From: Syngnathus acus
Lineage: Eukaryota; Chordata; Actinopteri; Syngnathiformes; Syngnathidae
Direction: 5' to 3'
Assembly (NCBI RefSeq): GCF_901709675.1
Contig: NC_051101.1
Location: forward strand, 7,586,501-7,650,500
Length of the DNA stretch: 64,000 nucleotides
In this document: positions 1 to 12,617 of the stretch, one piece after another
Numbering within the stretch: position 1 is the stretch's first letter
Layout: each line of letters opens with the position of its first letter
Translations under genes and position numbers: made by a program
Notes under the pieces: generated by a model
Databases searched by the model: none
What the model was told of the DNA's origin: nothing
The model's input: only the letters and a program-made list of their open reading frames with translations

Positions 1-59
1 AGACATTATCCTAAACCAGTGTGCATTGATAGTGCGGCGAATGCAGACATCCAAATAGT

Positions 60-560
60 TGGGCGTGTAGCCGAGTGAACAGCTGAAGACTGGATTCCTT
101 TCAAATCTGTAAAAAAAATCTGCAATCGTTCTCACCAGTTGATGGTGGCGAGCGCGCTAATGTACACAGTTGTGTTGTGTTGGTGGTGTGCAGCATCAAT
201 ATAAAGGAGGCTTCTTGCCGAGTTAAATTAAGGAGGCAGGCAAGGCTATCGTGGGAACAGAGATGGACAGCCTGACATCTGTAGCACAAAGGAAGACGCT
301 GAACGAGCTTCTGTCCATCACGGGCTATTCAGAGCATCTCCTGCACAGCACCATCTGCAGGCAGAAGAGCAGCTTTGGTGTCAGGCTACTGTCACAACCT
401 GGCTTCACTGACAGACTGAGGAAATCTTTCTTCTACCAAACCAAGTGGTTTTTAATTCCACCCTGAGTAAGAAACTGCTGATTCACATTCCATCATTGTA
501 GTTCAGCTTCCTGCTTTGTCCCCTGTTGTTGTGTTCACTGTGTACATGAGAATAAAATTT
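60..560 (+). mobile_element. Rex1/CR1-like LINE, truncated 3' end
   Basis: Remnant of the C-terminal end of a non-LTR retrotransposon polyprotein plus 3' UTR. Positions 251-466 are open and read MDSLTSVAQRKTLNELLSI, then a CRQKSSFGVRLLSQP stretch and DRLRKSFFYQ, the usual order at the end of Rex1/CR1-type RT proteins (repeated hydrophobic heptads, then TDR-x-RKSF-x-P). Upstream, in a shifted frame, about 135-190 reads VASALMYTVV, equivalent to the conserved 'VVASALFYGVVCWG' block, so at least one frameshift separates the two parts. An AATAAA-like word lies near 551. RT catalytic motifs are absent because they would lie before the window or were lost by 5' truncation. Family assignment is from memory of the consensus. 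Confidence 0.75.
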
Positions 561-3500
561 AATACATTTAAATGTAAATTATTGTCCATCCTACACCAAA
601 TTTCAGAAGACCCGTTGCTGTCAAATAACCAAATGCGTATTTCGTTGAATTTAAATATCACATTGTGAAGAGTGGAATTTTTTAAAAATTTCATTTCCAT
701 AATTTATGACATACGTACAAGACAAAACATTTTGGGGGAGTCAAAATGTGGTTTTAAATTTGTGCAATTCACACATAGATTTTGGAAACAGACTTGGAAA
801 TTTCAAATTAAAATTTAAAAAGCGTATGCTTGGTAAAAAAATCAATTGATGTACATTATCACAGTGCTTATATCTGTTCTAGTTGTCATAATTTTTGCTA
901 GGAGACTGTGTGGGGGTTGTGGTAGGGTGTGTGTGTGGGGGGGCGGTGTTTGAAGATCCATATGTTATGCGATCCTTGAAATTTCCCTCATACATACTAC
1001 TCTAAAATGATGCAGATGATGAGGGATCCAAGCCAACAAGAGCTTAGTGGACGAGATTTCAGGTACATATGGGTAACAAAACAAAAATACAACATGTTTC
1101 AGCTAAACGTGTTCCAGGACGAGGTAAATAACTTACTTGACAATACTCTGAAATGTTCTGCCATTAGGATGACCCCAATTATTGTTCTTATTTTAGATGC
1201 AATGGATCAGTTGGAATATCCAATTGGATATTTCGCTCAGTCTTGGAGTTCAATATCAATAATGCATCTGGTAAATGATTTCCTACCAACATTTGTCTTC
1301 AGTGGTAAATAGGCATATCTGAGAATTTTAAAGGCCTTTTGATTAACTTTATGTTTTGAACTGTCAATTGTGATAGACACGAATTATGGTTTTGACCTAA
1401 TACCCCGCAGGAGAACACAAAACTGAGCAGCAGCGATAAACGGCAACGAAAAACCCAGCATAGCAGCAAAGCGGCTCACAGTTCCTATTGCCCGTGTAAA
1501 CTGTAATAAGCACCATATATGCTTAATGTACAGAGTGTGTCATATTTAAGGTAGGATAATAGTTGAGTCCCCAATAGGGAAATTTGCAATTACTTCCCTA
1601 GTTTGTGCGAATGTATGTGTGTGTGTCTGTATGTGTTTGTATTAGGGGAGTTGGGGCCATTGTCAATTTGAGAACAGTATGTCCCACTTAGTTATGTATT
1701 TATATCAAGTATGAATTCCAATTAAATACAAAATTACTCTATAAAATATTAACCAAGAGTGTAAATATTTAATGTGAGCCCTTTACCATATGCCTGGTAG
1801 TCATTACCATGCAGTGCTAGAATTTAATGGGCTATTTCCCCCCAGACAGTTTGTGGGTTTCCCCCTTCCCAGACGGTTGCAGCAGGGGTCACTGTTGCTC
1901 TACATCGCTGACACTACCATGATTACTGTAAATACATTTAGGATGAGGGGAGATCTTAAAATATACATTTGGAAATACAAGTGTGAATAAATATGTTTTT
2001 AAATTATAGATGCTGTACTGTGAAAATTAACATTGTGTTCAAGGCTGCAAATAATACAATTTAGAATTGAGAATATCTCCCTTCATCAAACATATTAAGA
2101 TTTGGGTAAATCTGAATTGTTTTCAACTTCAGAGAAAAACTGGTGTTTCTGATTCTTTTACACTCGCTTTCAGTCCTTCAACACACCTTGCCATCTGTAT
2201 TCTTGCCATGTTCCAGTGCAGGGAAATTTCCATTTAAACCCTTTCACTACATAGTAAAAATATGTATTTGTAATGTCCTTCGTGTCCCGTGCATCAGTTA
2301 CCATAACACCCGAATTGTAAGGCTGCTATAATTGATATTGACCAATCGAGAAGAGGAACATCTGTAAAAAGACAGCGAAAGCTGCAAGTTAAAGAAATTA
2401 GCTTTATAGAGCGCTGGTGTAGGGTTAGAGATGCATGGGCATGTAGCACCTCTGAGGCAAGGCGGGGAGGAACATTAATCATTGGGAGACATCTGTTCAT
2501 TCTGCCGCTTTACAATTCCGTCAAAGAGATGCCCCCCTCCCCTCTCCAGCACCCTCCTCAAACCATCCTCTTATGAACCACAGAGAAAACCTGTCATTTG
2601 TTAAGCATGGACTCGCAAAGTGAAACATCAGAGCCAACCTCTAGAGTCCCCTCAATTAGATTTTTTTCTTCTTTTTTTTTATCTTCATTCGAGGCCATTA
2701 AATATGTACACAAGAGGAAAAGGGTGCAGGATGTAAATCAGTGCCTTTGTCTGTCTTTAAGGACTTGGGGTAAACAACTATGCGTGTTATTAGCTGACAC
2801 TTGTTGACAACTATTTGGCAATAACTGCTTTTATGTAATTATATAAAAAAGACATGACAAGCCATTTTACCATATTTTTTTAGTATATGCCACAAAACAT
2901 TGGCAGAGCAAATGCACTGAACAAAGTTTAAGCCTTCAAAACATTTTTATAGCAATGTGAAGTTGCTGTTAAGTCTACACAAGACAAACATATTAATATA
3001 CTCTTTTGCAACTGATAATTCTAAATTATATTCTTGAAACAAAATATGAAAAGGTCAGGGGACCAGGAAATGCTAAGTGAAGTGGTTTTCGATTGTTATC
3101 ATTACACAACATAGAATAAATTTTAACGTGCGTCAATTGTAATCAACAATGGTAAAGGCAGTTGTCATGGTTTTTAAAAAAGTAGACCTTAGGTAATCAT
3201 TCATTAAAACTACTATCACATTTGTCATTTGATTGAAAAACTGGGCAACCAGTCTGAAATATTCTCTGACTCATAAATTACCATACAAACAACATGCCGA
3301 GTGCTGTAAAGAGTTGCCTAACTAATCTGCAATATATTTCTTCTACTTAAGACATGTATAAAAGTGTATGAAAGTGGGTCGCTATGCTGGACAAAGTAAG
3401 AGGCCAAAAATATACCACTTCACCACCCACCCACAGTGGTATACTGTAAACAATGGAAGTGCCTTTGCCTCATCTGCCAGTCAACCCATGCCATACCGAA

Positions 3501-3839
3501 GAAGGGAACTGGAGAATGACATTTTCAAACTGTTGATTAAACTGCATCGCCAATTTTCTTTCAAAAAGCAAGCGAGGGAGAGAAAGGTGAAGGAACAAAA
3601 GTGCCAATTGACCAGGCGCCAGTCCTTTTTCCCGTAGCAAAAGTAGCCAAAGTATCATCACTTCATCATTAAACAGAAGAACAATCAACAGTTTGTAAAT
3701 GTATTCACAGAGAAAAATTTATCAAATGAGGAAATATGCTAATTCCTTGACTGCATTATTCAGCTCAAAGTGAGGTCTAACACAGGGTGTCATTCAAGCT
3801 TGGACCAACACTTTCCACTGGCCACAAAACTATGGTGCT
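561..3839. other. Unassigned AT-rich DNA
   Basis: No recognisable gene or transposon. Frames reach at most 101 codons (1007-1312) with no motif. GT/G-rich low complexity occurs at about 906-955 and 1613-1642, and a short C-rich run near 2529-2560. The GC-richer stretch 2370-2510 might be conserved sequence but shows no protein signature. Confidence 0.5.
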
Positions 3840-4065
3840 GTGCCCATGTGAGCAGTTTGAGGGAGTCCTCAAGGTCAGTGCTCTGCAGTACCTTCTCCAA
3901 GGTCTCCAAAAAGGGTGGATGCTGTTGTTTGGTGATTAGGCACAAATAACAGGCAGGACACGTACTGACAGGCTAACTTAGGATAACCCTTTGATCCACT
4001 GGCATGAACCCCAATGTTTCGGCAAAGAGCCAAGGTCAATAGGAATGGGGCAGCATAGTGCAGAG
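3840..4065 (-). mobile_element. RTE/Rex3-like LINE, endonuclease-region fragment
   Basis: Read on the minus strand, this resembles the segment of the abundant teleost RTE/Rex3-type LINE just before its GDFNAHVG endonuclease motif. The reading includes SIHPFLETLEKVLQSTDLED, equivalent to the family's 'PFLESLEGVLESAPTGDS', preceded by a CPIP-type run corresponding to the start of that domain. Downstream the similarity fades before the GDFN motif, so no endonuclease active site is present. It is a short, old, inactive fragment. Similar-family pieces occur at 29953-30135, 35590-36215 and perhaps 37215-37330. Confidence 0.65.
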
Positions 4066-5879
4066 TTTAACAGTCTAATCTCTCTATCAAGGAGTGAATC
4101 CAAAGCTCAAGCTGTGTTTCGGGTTGAGTGCGACTAACACGATACTGCATGTAACTTTATAATGAAACATCTCAACCTTGCACACCAGCTCAGGCACCTT
4201 CTGTACCAGAGAGGTTGCATTTGATTTCACATTCTTAGACCCAGCTTCTGCTGTTGAGGTCACCACCTCGTATGGTTGCATATTTGCCATTTCCACTTTA
4301 AAATGTCAAAAAACAGCATCATGTACAGAATAAATCAACCTCTACGTTCATTAACTATACACAATATAATGTCAATTTTAGTGATCAAGATGCTGTCACA
4401 AGATCTTCATTCAGTCCTTAAACCTGATTTTGTTGCTGCCTACTGATGCTCAAGGAACGGATTAAACCACAAAACCTTTTTCATCACATTCTAGATGAGA
4501 CAAAATACCTTCACATTTACCTTTCTGGTATCTTGCCACTAATCTTTGGTAGATGTTGTGCAGGGTAATAAACTGCATGCTCTTATCACAGAAGTTTAAA
4601 TAGAAGTTTGTCTCAAGAGCATAAACTGAACCCTATAGAGGTACAGAGCCAAAATCGAAACAAAGTTGACTTTGAAGAGTGCAAAGTTGTTACTGGTATA
4701 ACGTCAGGTGCAAATGAGTCAAATCAGGTGATTGATAACCAAGGGCTGTTGTGCAGGGTGAGTCAGGTCTTGTAACAACGGAAGTATACAAGTCAACTAT
4801 CATACAGAGAGTTGCCTCTAATATTATGGTTCTGATCTGATTCAGCTACAAGAAAGGCAGAAACGTTATAAATGTCTCCATTTTGCACCAATGCAAAAGA
4901 CATCCACAATGACAAATATACGCTAAGCTGAATTAAGCTTAATAACATTTATTTGTTAAGATAATGGTTACTACTACACTGTGGCGACTGTGTTAGAGGA
5001 TGTGTCCACTACCTGCCCTACTGCCTTTATGGGGGCTCTGAGGATAATAATGAATATATCACCTTATATCTTGACATGGATTAAGTAACTTGGTTGATGA
5101 AGCGAACCCAAAAATTAATTGTGTAGTACTGTAGCGATGACTCAGATCAAAACGACTGACTAAATTTTGACATCAGGAACACCGCGCGTTTCTGTGAAAA
5201 TTATTTTTTTTTCCAATCTTGACAACAGTCATGCTTGTTTTGCTCAAATGTTATCTTCTTCACTGGCCGTGTAAACCTGAGCACCGGCAGGTGACCGGTT
5301 GGCACCTTGTACCTGAATCAGATGTGTATCGTAGCTGGGGAGATCCACAGGGACTTGCTTTTTGGCTGTGGGAGGCTGTTACTAAAATCGTCAAAGTTAC
5401 AATCTCCCCACAGATTTAAATCACAATTTGGACCTAATCCACAAAGCACCGGGCACCACTGAGTGAAGGTGGGGGACCACGTAGGCATCCAGTTTTCCTT
5501 GCCGGATGTAGAAAGTCCTGAGACAAAGTAAAATGTGGTTGGACCTAAAAAAAAAGAGAAGGTAAGATAAGATTTGTCCCATATATCAGTTCAGCAATAA
5601 CAGTGAATACAGGAAATTAAAAATCGCATGCAAGGAGAACACAGAAAATTGACACATTGTATGTGCTCAGGAATGTTAACATACTGTACAGTCAGTCACC
5701 TGTACATTGTGCAGAGAAGTGGGGTTCACACAGTGATTTTCTTATGAAGAGGCCATAAACATCAGAGTTGAGTTTGACATTGGTGCATTGGAATTCATCA
5801 TCATGCAAAAAGAAGCATGTTGCAGAAAAACCATTATCCTTGCATAAACAATCCATTGTTTGGGTTGTAGACTCTAAAA
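4066..5879. other. Unassigned DNA with one GC-richer stretch
   Basis: No assignable gene. Positions about 5219-5570 are less AT-rich than the surroundings and open for 66 codons on the plus strand and for a similar length on the minus strand, but neither reading resembles a domain I know. It could be a decayed transposon or conserved noncoding DNA. Confidence 0.45.
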
Positions 5880-6720
5880 GCTTCAGGCTGGAAGGAGCTG
5901 TAAAATTATCTCCTTCAGACAGCGTGAGTGGAAAAGTCTGTTGCTAAAAGAACCAGTGCTGTCAGAGTGTCCTGGAGGGGGTGGGCAGAGTTGTCCAGCA
6001 TGGATGATAGCTTAGCCCTCATCATCCTGCCGCTCACTGTGTCCATTGACTACAGGGAACATCCCAAGACAGAGATGGCCTCTTTTTGTCTCAAGCAGAT
6101 GTGTCACTAGCAGACCACTCCGTAAAAGATAACATTTGCAACCAGTCATAAAAGGTCTTCATGAGCATCCCCTGAATACCAAAGGCTCTCATCCTCCTGA
6201 GCCGGAATAGTCTCCTCTGACCGGCTGTAGCCAACATCCATGTTGGCATGCTAGGCGAGTTTATTGTTAATGTGGACACCCAGGTACTTAGAGGTGGAGA
6301 CACTTTCATGGTTAGCTGACTGACTTTTTATTTAGTGCAGATGGAGAGTGGCAGCGCATGCTAAAAATCCACCAACAGCTCCTTTCAAAGTTAATACTGA
6401 GCCTTTCGTTTTTCAACATTCCACAAAGCCCTCTGTAAATTCTCTGTACTCTTTGATGAATTAAAACATGGCAGAATCGTCAGAGAGGAGTGCTGTCGCC
6501 ATTGTGTAATGGTGAATAGGACAGGCACTAGAACAGTTCCTTGTGGTGTCCCGATGCTGCAGATAAGCACGTCATGATGGGAGTCCTGCATCCTAACATA
6601 ATGTGTTTGGTTTGAGATGTGATGTGAGTGTCAGATTGGCCACACCAATATGATCCACTATTTCTCTTAGTAGGTTGGGTTGAATTGCGTTGAAAGCAAA
6701 GGCTTTTATAGGCACTATGT
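5880..6720 (-). mobile_element. Rex1/CR1-like LINE, degenerate RT to C terminus
   Basis: Minus-strand remnant of a reverse transcriptase, in element order from high to low coordinate. AFNAIQPNLLREIVDHIGV (about 6640-6695) matches the RT 'SSAFNTIQPHLL' block. IGTPQGTVLVPVLFTI (about 6520-6570) matches the 'GxPQGxVLSPLLF' block. VSTSKYLGVHINNKLA (about 6255-6305) matches the 'YLGV' block, and a VIFYGVVC-like run lies near 6115-6140. About 5900-6080 matches the tail 'RRMMAKLSSMLDNSxHPLxDT'. Several stops and frameshifts break the frame, and the FADD box is not readable. Two ORFs of 66 and 72 codons are pieces of it. It is not functional. It has the same orientation and family type as the fragment at 9180-10530. 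Confidence 0.85.
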
Positions 6721-7418
6721 ACGTAGATCTAATTTATTATTGTCATTAAAGAAAAAACAAACCCGGCACTCAAAAATGAGAATATAATCAAAGCCTAAAT
6801 GTCCTCATTTCCTTATTCTTAATAGTGAGTGCCAATGAAGAATGTTAACCAAGATGCTCCTCTGTCTGTTTTCCCACCTTAGGATCACAAACCACATGTC
6901 AACTTTTGGATCAAGAACTTTCAGTGCCACTAACCCCCACTTCTGGAATTCCATGAAATCAGACTCTTTATATGCATCATTGGCCATGTATCGAGATTGG
7001 TATTTGCTTCAGTGATGGACATGTACGTACATGCAGAGTACCTATGGAGAGCAGAGAATTGGGTACAGTTACAATTTTTTAATAAATCCATAGTTTTCAA
7101 GGTCAAAGCTCTTTACTACAGCCTCGTGCAGCATACTCCCTTTGTCACGCAACAAAATGGGTTTGTTCACGAGACTCATTAAAGCAGCGTGATGGCTTTT
7201 TGAAGCTGGCAGAATAAGCCGTAAAACCGCCAGTGAAATATTATGACCAAATAAAATTGTTGTTGAATGTGTTATTCATTCATTGAGCAGTCACAAATTT
7301 GAGTTAGTTTTCTGGTCAAACGCCATATTAGTTGTTGAGGTGTCCAGTTTAGCTACTGTAATATATACAGTAAGAGCTACATAATTTATATTGTTGGTAA
7401 ATTATCATCAATCCATTC
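6721..7418. other. Unassigned AT-rich DNA
   Basis: No gene or transposon recognised; short open frames only. Confidence 0.45.
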
Positions 7419-7562
7419 ACTTTCTATACCTTATTTCCTTATTAGGGTTGAAAGTAATTTGACCCTATCCCAGTTGTTTTTAGAAGAACGCTGGACTGGT
7501 GGGTAGTTAGTCATGCGAAACACATACAAACAGCCATTTACGATACATTCACACCTATGTAC
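7419..7562 (+). repeat. Teleost (CATC)-headed interspersed repeat, decayed copy
   Basis: Begins ATCCATTCACTTTCTATACC, contains 'CCTATCCCAGTTG' and ends with a 'CATTCACACCTATGTACA' stretch. These are landmarks, in order, of the family seen more fully at 23848-24062 and 62940-63100. The copy is strongly diverged. Confidence 0.5.
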
Positions 7563-8567
7563 AATGAAATGAAAACAATGAAAACATGTTGCACAAACAG
7601 GTGGATGTGAAATGATTTTATGATGATACAGTTAAAAGAACAAAAGTCTGTGAAAAGCAACACAAAAACATTTGAAGGAAGAGAAATGCATCTGAACCTC
7701 GATTTTACGCAGACTTTGGGGTTCAGAATTTGGGAATCACCCCAAAAACACGTTATTTAGAAAGTGTTGGAAGTGTAATAAAATCAGAGCCATGCATACA
7801 AGTGTGTTGGGAAATTGCAGTAGAGAAACACGTACATGTGTTTGCAGTTGAGGATAACAGAATTGTTCTGGGTTAAAATTAAAATACGATATATGTAATT
7901 ATTAAAATATATTATACTACCAATCGGAGTAGTGATCATGTACGGACGGCCTATCCTATTAGCATAAGCAGTCATAAAGATCAAACAGCCTTTACGATCT
8001 CCGTCTTTGAGGTCACACGATGGAGTGCTGTTCCGATGTCTTATCAAACGCCTTTAAATTAGTCACGGGAATTAAATCACTAGCGCTAAGGTTAATGCGC
8101 TAGTCATTTAGCTTCGTACGGTCTTTGTATGTCCATATAAGATACTAGTTCACTAAATCAGTGACCAAACCGCGTTAGACCGAAAGTCGCGTAGAATCAA
8201 AAAACAAAGGTTCAGCTGTATTCTTAATGGCAACCTCATAGTCAGTCACTGACCTAAACCCAGAAGAGCATGCATGGTTTCAGTTTCTGAAGATAAAATT
8301 GAAGGTAGCAAGACTCAACAAAACTCAACAAAATTTCCATGCAATTACATTTTGTACACCTCACAAAAGAGATTTACAAAATGCCTGAAGAGACAATTAC
8401 AAATGTTCATTAAACTGCCAATGCAGATGCTGATGTCAATCTTGCAGATGCACTGCCTATACATATTACCAGCGGGCGAAACTATGTCTGTCTGGAAGAT
8501 TAGCTGTGCATTAACTACGTAATTTATGTATGAGGGCACATATTATGACCTGAGCTTCTTTCCACAG
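7563..8567. other. Unassigned DNA
   Basis: No gene or element identified. Open frames of 82-87 codons (7784-8047 minus, 8274-8522 plus) have no recognisable motif. Confidence 0.45.
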
Positions 8568-8693
8568 ATTGCCATGCCACATCCCATTTATCGTGAATGG
8601 CTGGTTGAGTCCCCCCAGAGCAACTCTTCCACAGGCCAAGAAAACAGAGCTCAGACACAAATGATTGCTCCTCTCATCCAAACAAAGCCATAA
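8568..8693 (+). other. Weak candidate terminal exon
   Basis: A splice-acceptor-like sequence (TTCTTTCCACAG ending at 8567, with a TATTATGACCTGA branch-point-like stretch upstream) is followed by 41 open codons and a TAA. The reading starts IAMPHPIYREWLVESPQSN and is rich in Ser, Gln and Pro. I do not recognise the protein. Against an exon: no partner exon, no poly(A) signal and no known domain, and chance acceptor-plus-ORF combinations of this length are common in 64 kb. Confidence 0.15.
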
Positions 8694-9179
8694 TGAGGAG
8701 TGTTAGGAAGAAACAGTAATACAGCAGTGACAATAAGGGACATTTTATCTTTCACCCCTGATCTTTGTAGCGAACAGGAAAACATTCTGAAAAATTACAT
8801 TTGAAGAATTGCTTGTCATTTCAACATGGGTGCTGTGTCACTGAGAAAAGAAGTTGCCAATGCAAACAATATTTTATCTATCGCTGACTTTAAGTGAATC
8901 AATAAGCTACATTTCAAAGAATGGGACATTTTTTTGCTGAAAGGAAATTCATGAATTTTTTTGAAAGAAAACCAAAATTTCAAGCAAGTCGAGTCAAATC
9001 ATTACTTGGTTTAATCAATAAATTATATAATTAATCAATCATCAATCAATCATATCTATCCCTAGAGAGCAATTAGAGGCACAGAGAGTAACTTAATTGC
9101 AGTCACAAATAAAAATCCATAAAAACATTAAATTCACTTAATCCTACATAACTCATGTTTTAACCACTGTGATAACACC
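8694..9179. other. Unassigned AT-rich DNA
   Basis: No gene or element identified. About 9010-9055 is a low-complexity AATCAATCATC-type run. Confidence 0.45.
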
Positions 9180-10530
9180 ATGCTGGAGAAAGAAGGGGTC
9201 AGAGTTTGACAGAGGAAATACTGAAGAAATAAATGTAGACGTCTTTCTTTAACTTCTACAACCAACACAGCTTAGCCTGCGCCCCAAGGAAAGCCACTCA
9301 AAAGATGTAATGAAAACATGAGCAGGGTCTCTGAGAAGCCTGTGGGCATCTGCTGGTCACAAAGCGCAGGAAAAGATCTTCGTAGCTGACTGATGGTTTT
9401 AGAACATAGATTTGTAACTCTGTTCAACCGTGATTGGTAAAGGACAAAGACAGTATACAACCAACAATTATATGAAAATGGAAGAATACTCTCAAAGGCT
9501 TGATAAAATGCCACCATATTGTTTTTGCTGACATCAAAAGTCCCTAATTTCCTTTAAATATATTGCCTTTGGTGGCAATTTTTCAAGAGCTCTCCAGTGT
9601 TATTTGAAATTTTAAGCAGTTCACGGAAGATGGTTCCCCGATATTTATACTCATGACCGACCCTCACAGGCTCATTCTTTATTGTAGAGAGTTCTGCCTC
9701 TGCCATTTGTCTCTGAAAAAGTCACAATTATGTCCTCAGTTTTATTTATATTTCGCTCTAAATGGGAATCAATGTGAATTTCTGCAGAGAAGGAGGATGA
9801 CCTAACGATAGAGCAGTGAGCAAAGAAAGTGACACAGCATCGTCAGCAAACTTAACCAAGTAACTATTTGGTTGAGTTGATCGACAATCATCTGTATACA
9901 GATACCATAACCCTAACCTTATACAAAAGGGGTGATAAAAGCCAGTAGATGTGTGAGCAACATCTGACAATTTACTATCCACTAACACTCTCTGTGACCT
10001 CCTTGTGAGGATGCTGACGATCCACAAAACAAGATGATGGTCTAGATGGAAGTGCAAGAATGTCAGGCAGCACGGTGTTGAAAGCAAAGGAAAAATCGGC
10101 AAACAAGAGGCTGGCAATTGTGTTTGGCGACTGTGGATGGTGTCTATAATGAAAATCCACACCCCTACCACACCTGTAAGTGAATTGCAGAGGGTCAATC
10201 ATAGGGCCTACAATTCCATTTTAAAGCTCTTGACAATCCACTCCAGGGTCCTCGTCTCTAGGAATGTTAAAGCCACTGGTCTTAAGTCACTTAGGACCTC
10301 TGCAGAGCCCTTCTTAGGGATTGGGAGCACAGTTGACTGTTTCAACAGACCTGGCACTGTTCTGCTATTAATAGAGTTCTGGAAGAACCGCTTGAAGAAC
10401 TTTCCCAGCTGCTCAGCACAATGTCTCAAGGTTTGTTCACAGATGTTATCAGGTCCAGGGAATGTGCCAACTTTAGTTGTAAATCAAGTCATACAGTTTC
10501 TTACTGTGTGAACCGAGGTAAGAAAACAGA
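9180..10530 (-). mobile_element. Rex1/L2-like LINE, long RT fragment
   Basis: The longest retrotransposon remnant in the window, read from high to low coordinate. About 10430-10520 gives PDNICEQTLRHCAEQLGKFF, followed by SRTVPGLLKQSTVLPIPKKG and LSDLRPVALTFLETRTLEWI (10208-10400), the N-terminal RT blocks 0 and 1. DPLQFTYRCGRGVD and LLFADFSFAFNTVLP (10040-10200) are the block with the first catalytic Asp. SDVAHTSTG..., then LYTDDCRSTQPNSYLVKFAD and an intact FADD (about 9838-9849) give the catalytic box. 9272-9517 reads FYQAFESILPFS and SRLNRVTNLCSK, the C-terminal region. At least three frameshifts split the protein (146, 75, 73 and 81 codon pieces), so no functional product. No 5' UTR or endonuclease is seen. 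Confidence 0.9.
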
Positions 10531-12195
10531 AACATCTTCTGCCTAGCCACAATATTGGGAGAGGCGCAGTTGGGGGACTCGAATCATATGGCTTGGACTC
10601 AAGTGGACTTGACTTGAACTGGCATTTTTGAGACTCAACCTCTCATTGACTTGAACTCAATGACTTAATTCATTCTGTTTATGTTTGACAATATTATTTA
10701 TACAGTGTGTCATTTGTTTTTTATTTTTTAAGAAAAGTTATTTGTTTTGTGTGGTTGTGTGCAACTACCGCAACGACGGCCACAAAAACGGGATGAGGGT
10801 GTGTGAACTGATCGAGCCAACACGGCCTGTACCGATGTACTACCACACCATCAATGACTGGTCACAATTTGATTTATCGAATGCGACAGTCAGAAATGTC
10901 TAGGATTCTTTAACCTTGGCTAAGGTTAGGGCCATTGGAGGTTGTTTTTGTTGGAAGTACACGTGTGCCTTTATCGGTGAGTAATGGAGAAGTTATTGGC
11001 TGGAGGGAAGTCAGCCCTGGCTTTTCGATTGTATAGATAAAAGCAACGTGGCAAAATGAGAGCAGTAGCTGATTGAACCGAGCAGGTCTAAGCCATAAAA
11101 GGCAAAATGAAGACTAATGGGCATATGATTGGCCAGGAGGCGACACAAATGAGAGACCTATGCTGACTGGACATCGACTAATGACAATTCCATTCCACAA
11201 TCAGGCAATTCACCCACTGAGAAGATCACTGGCCTTTTGGTAAAGCAGTGATGAACATCGATCACACTGCCAGATATCATAGAAACACACACACAAAATA
11301 AATATAATTTCTGTTACAAGAGCAATATTTGATGGGAAATTGCAGTGATTAAATGAAACACAGCAAGCAAAAAAAAAAAAAGCTTAGCAACAGAAAGAAA
11401 ATCGATGGTAATTATTAGCACAGCACTGAGGAACATAATTACACATAATGTATTGTATTGTATGTACTGCTATAGAGTAGTCAGTCAAGACATGTTTCTT
11501 AATAGCGTCATGTCTGAAAGACTTCCTGTGACTCCTAAGAGCAGAGCTGGGCAACGATGGCCGGCAGTCTTTTTGCAAACTGCTTCATTCAATGCTCCAA
11601 GGCACTTTCTGTCAAAAACAGCCACTGACTGTCAAACCTTGTAATGCTCTCAGATTAATTGGATGTGCTTTTCCAAGCACTTTGGTTTGATAGAGGTCCT
11701 GTAGCCTCCTTTTAATGGCAGCAATGCCATTTCTATACTGCTTTAAGTTACATTTTACTATGAAAAGATAAAATTGCCGGTTGAGCCATTTAGTGGCTCT
11801 TTGATTGACAGTCCACTCTTAGTTTTTCTTTACATACGACAAGGCCAGGGAACATTAATGTGACACACTCAAAAATGTGGGCACATTTATTTTGTTGATC
11901 GGAGCAATTATTCTTTTCCCAGCAGAATATATTTATATAAAAAGAGCAAAACAGAGGTTATTTTATCCATTATATATATTTTAATTAATCGGTTATTGGA
12001 ATTCTTTATTCTTCATTATTACCATTAATGATATTCATTTAAGAGAAGAAAGTGACCATGTTAAGCATTTCTCATAATAATTGAGAAATAGATCAATATC
12101 AATATATACATTTTAGTTCTACAAATATCTGCCAGTGTACAGTTCTTCAAATGATCACTACTGGAACATTCCTGGGAAATAACAAATGTCCCATC
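10531..12195. other. Unassigned DNA with a GACTTG-rich repeat
   Basis: About 10575-10670 is an imperfect run of GACTTG/GACTCG words (GACTCGAATCATATGGCTTG, GACTTGAACTCAATGACTTA), which I remember as part of a teleost interspersed repeat but cannot classify. The rest is AT-rich with no gene. A short (CA)-type run lies at 11285-11297 and an A-run near 11371-11383. Confidence 0.4.
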
Positions 12196-12288
12196 ACTGC
12201 TGAGCTCTTTATTGAACAAGCCTGCGGGCTACTCAAATGATCCTTGCGGGCTACCTGGTGCCTGCGGGCACCGTGTTGGTGACTCCTG
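12196..12288 (-). mobile_element. hAT-like transposon end (solo fragment)
   Basis: Reverse complement starts CAGGAGTCACCAACACGGTG at 12288, continues GCCCGCAGGCACCAGGTAGC, and has a second 'GTAGCCCGCAGGCTTGTT' copy, then 'AGAGCTCAGCAG'. This resembles the 5' terminus of a nonautonomous hAT-type element widespread in fish ('CAGGGGTCACCAAC...'). A clearly homologous copy lies at 35370-35460. No opposite end or target-site duplication was found, so element boundaries are uncertain. The GC-rich TGCGGGCTAC words stand out against the AT-rich surroundings. Confidence 0.55.
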
Positions 12289-12324
12289 CTGTCGGCTTTA
12301 TCTTGCATCTGTCATGTACTACCT

Positions 12325-12617
12325 AGTAAATTGTCCTTCTTAAAAGAAGTAGTGCTCAACTGATCTTTCTTCTAGCTTCCCAGGTATTAATCGAATTGCT
12401 GTTTTTCTGTACATTTTCAAGAAATGTAAGTAAATTGTCCTTCTTTAAGAAAGTAGTGTTCAACTCTTCTTTCTTCTCGCTCCCCAGGTATTAATCGCAT
12501 TCTTGTTTTTTGTGCATTTTCAGGAAATGTAAGTAAATTGTCCTTCCTTGAGGAATTAGTGCTCAACTGTTCTTTCTTCTAGCTTCCCAGGTATTAATTG
12601 CATTGCTGTTTTTTTGG
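12325..12617 (+). repeat. Tandem repeat, three units of about 103 bp
   Basis: Three imperfect head-to-tail units start with AGTAAATTGTCCTTC at 12325, 12429 and 12532 (spacings 104 and 103). Each unit carries 'TTCTTTCTTCTAGCTTCCCA' or a close variant, then 'GGTATTAATCGCAT' and 'CATTTTCAGGAAATGTAAGT'. The third unit breaks off at about 12617 in a T/G run. The array starts about 37 bp from the hAT-like end, so it may be internal repeat of that element or an independent minisatellite. Confidence 0.9.
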
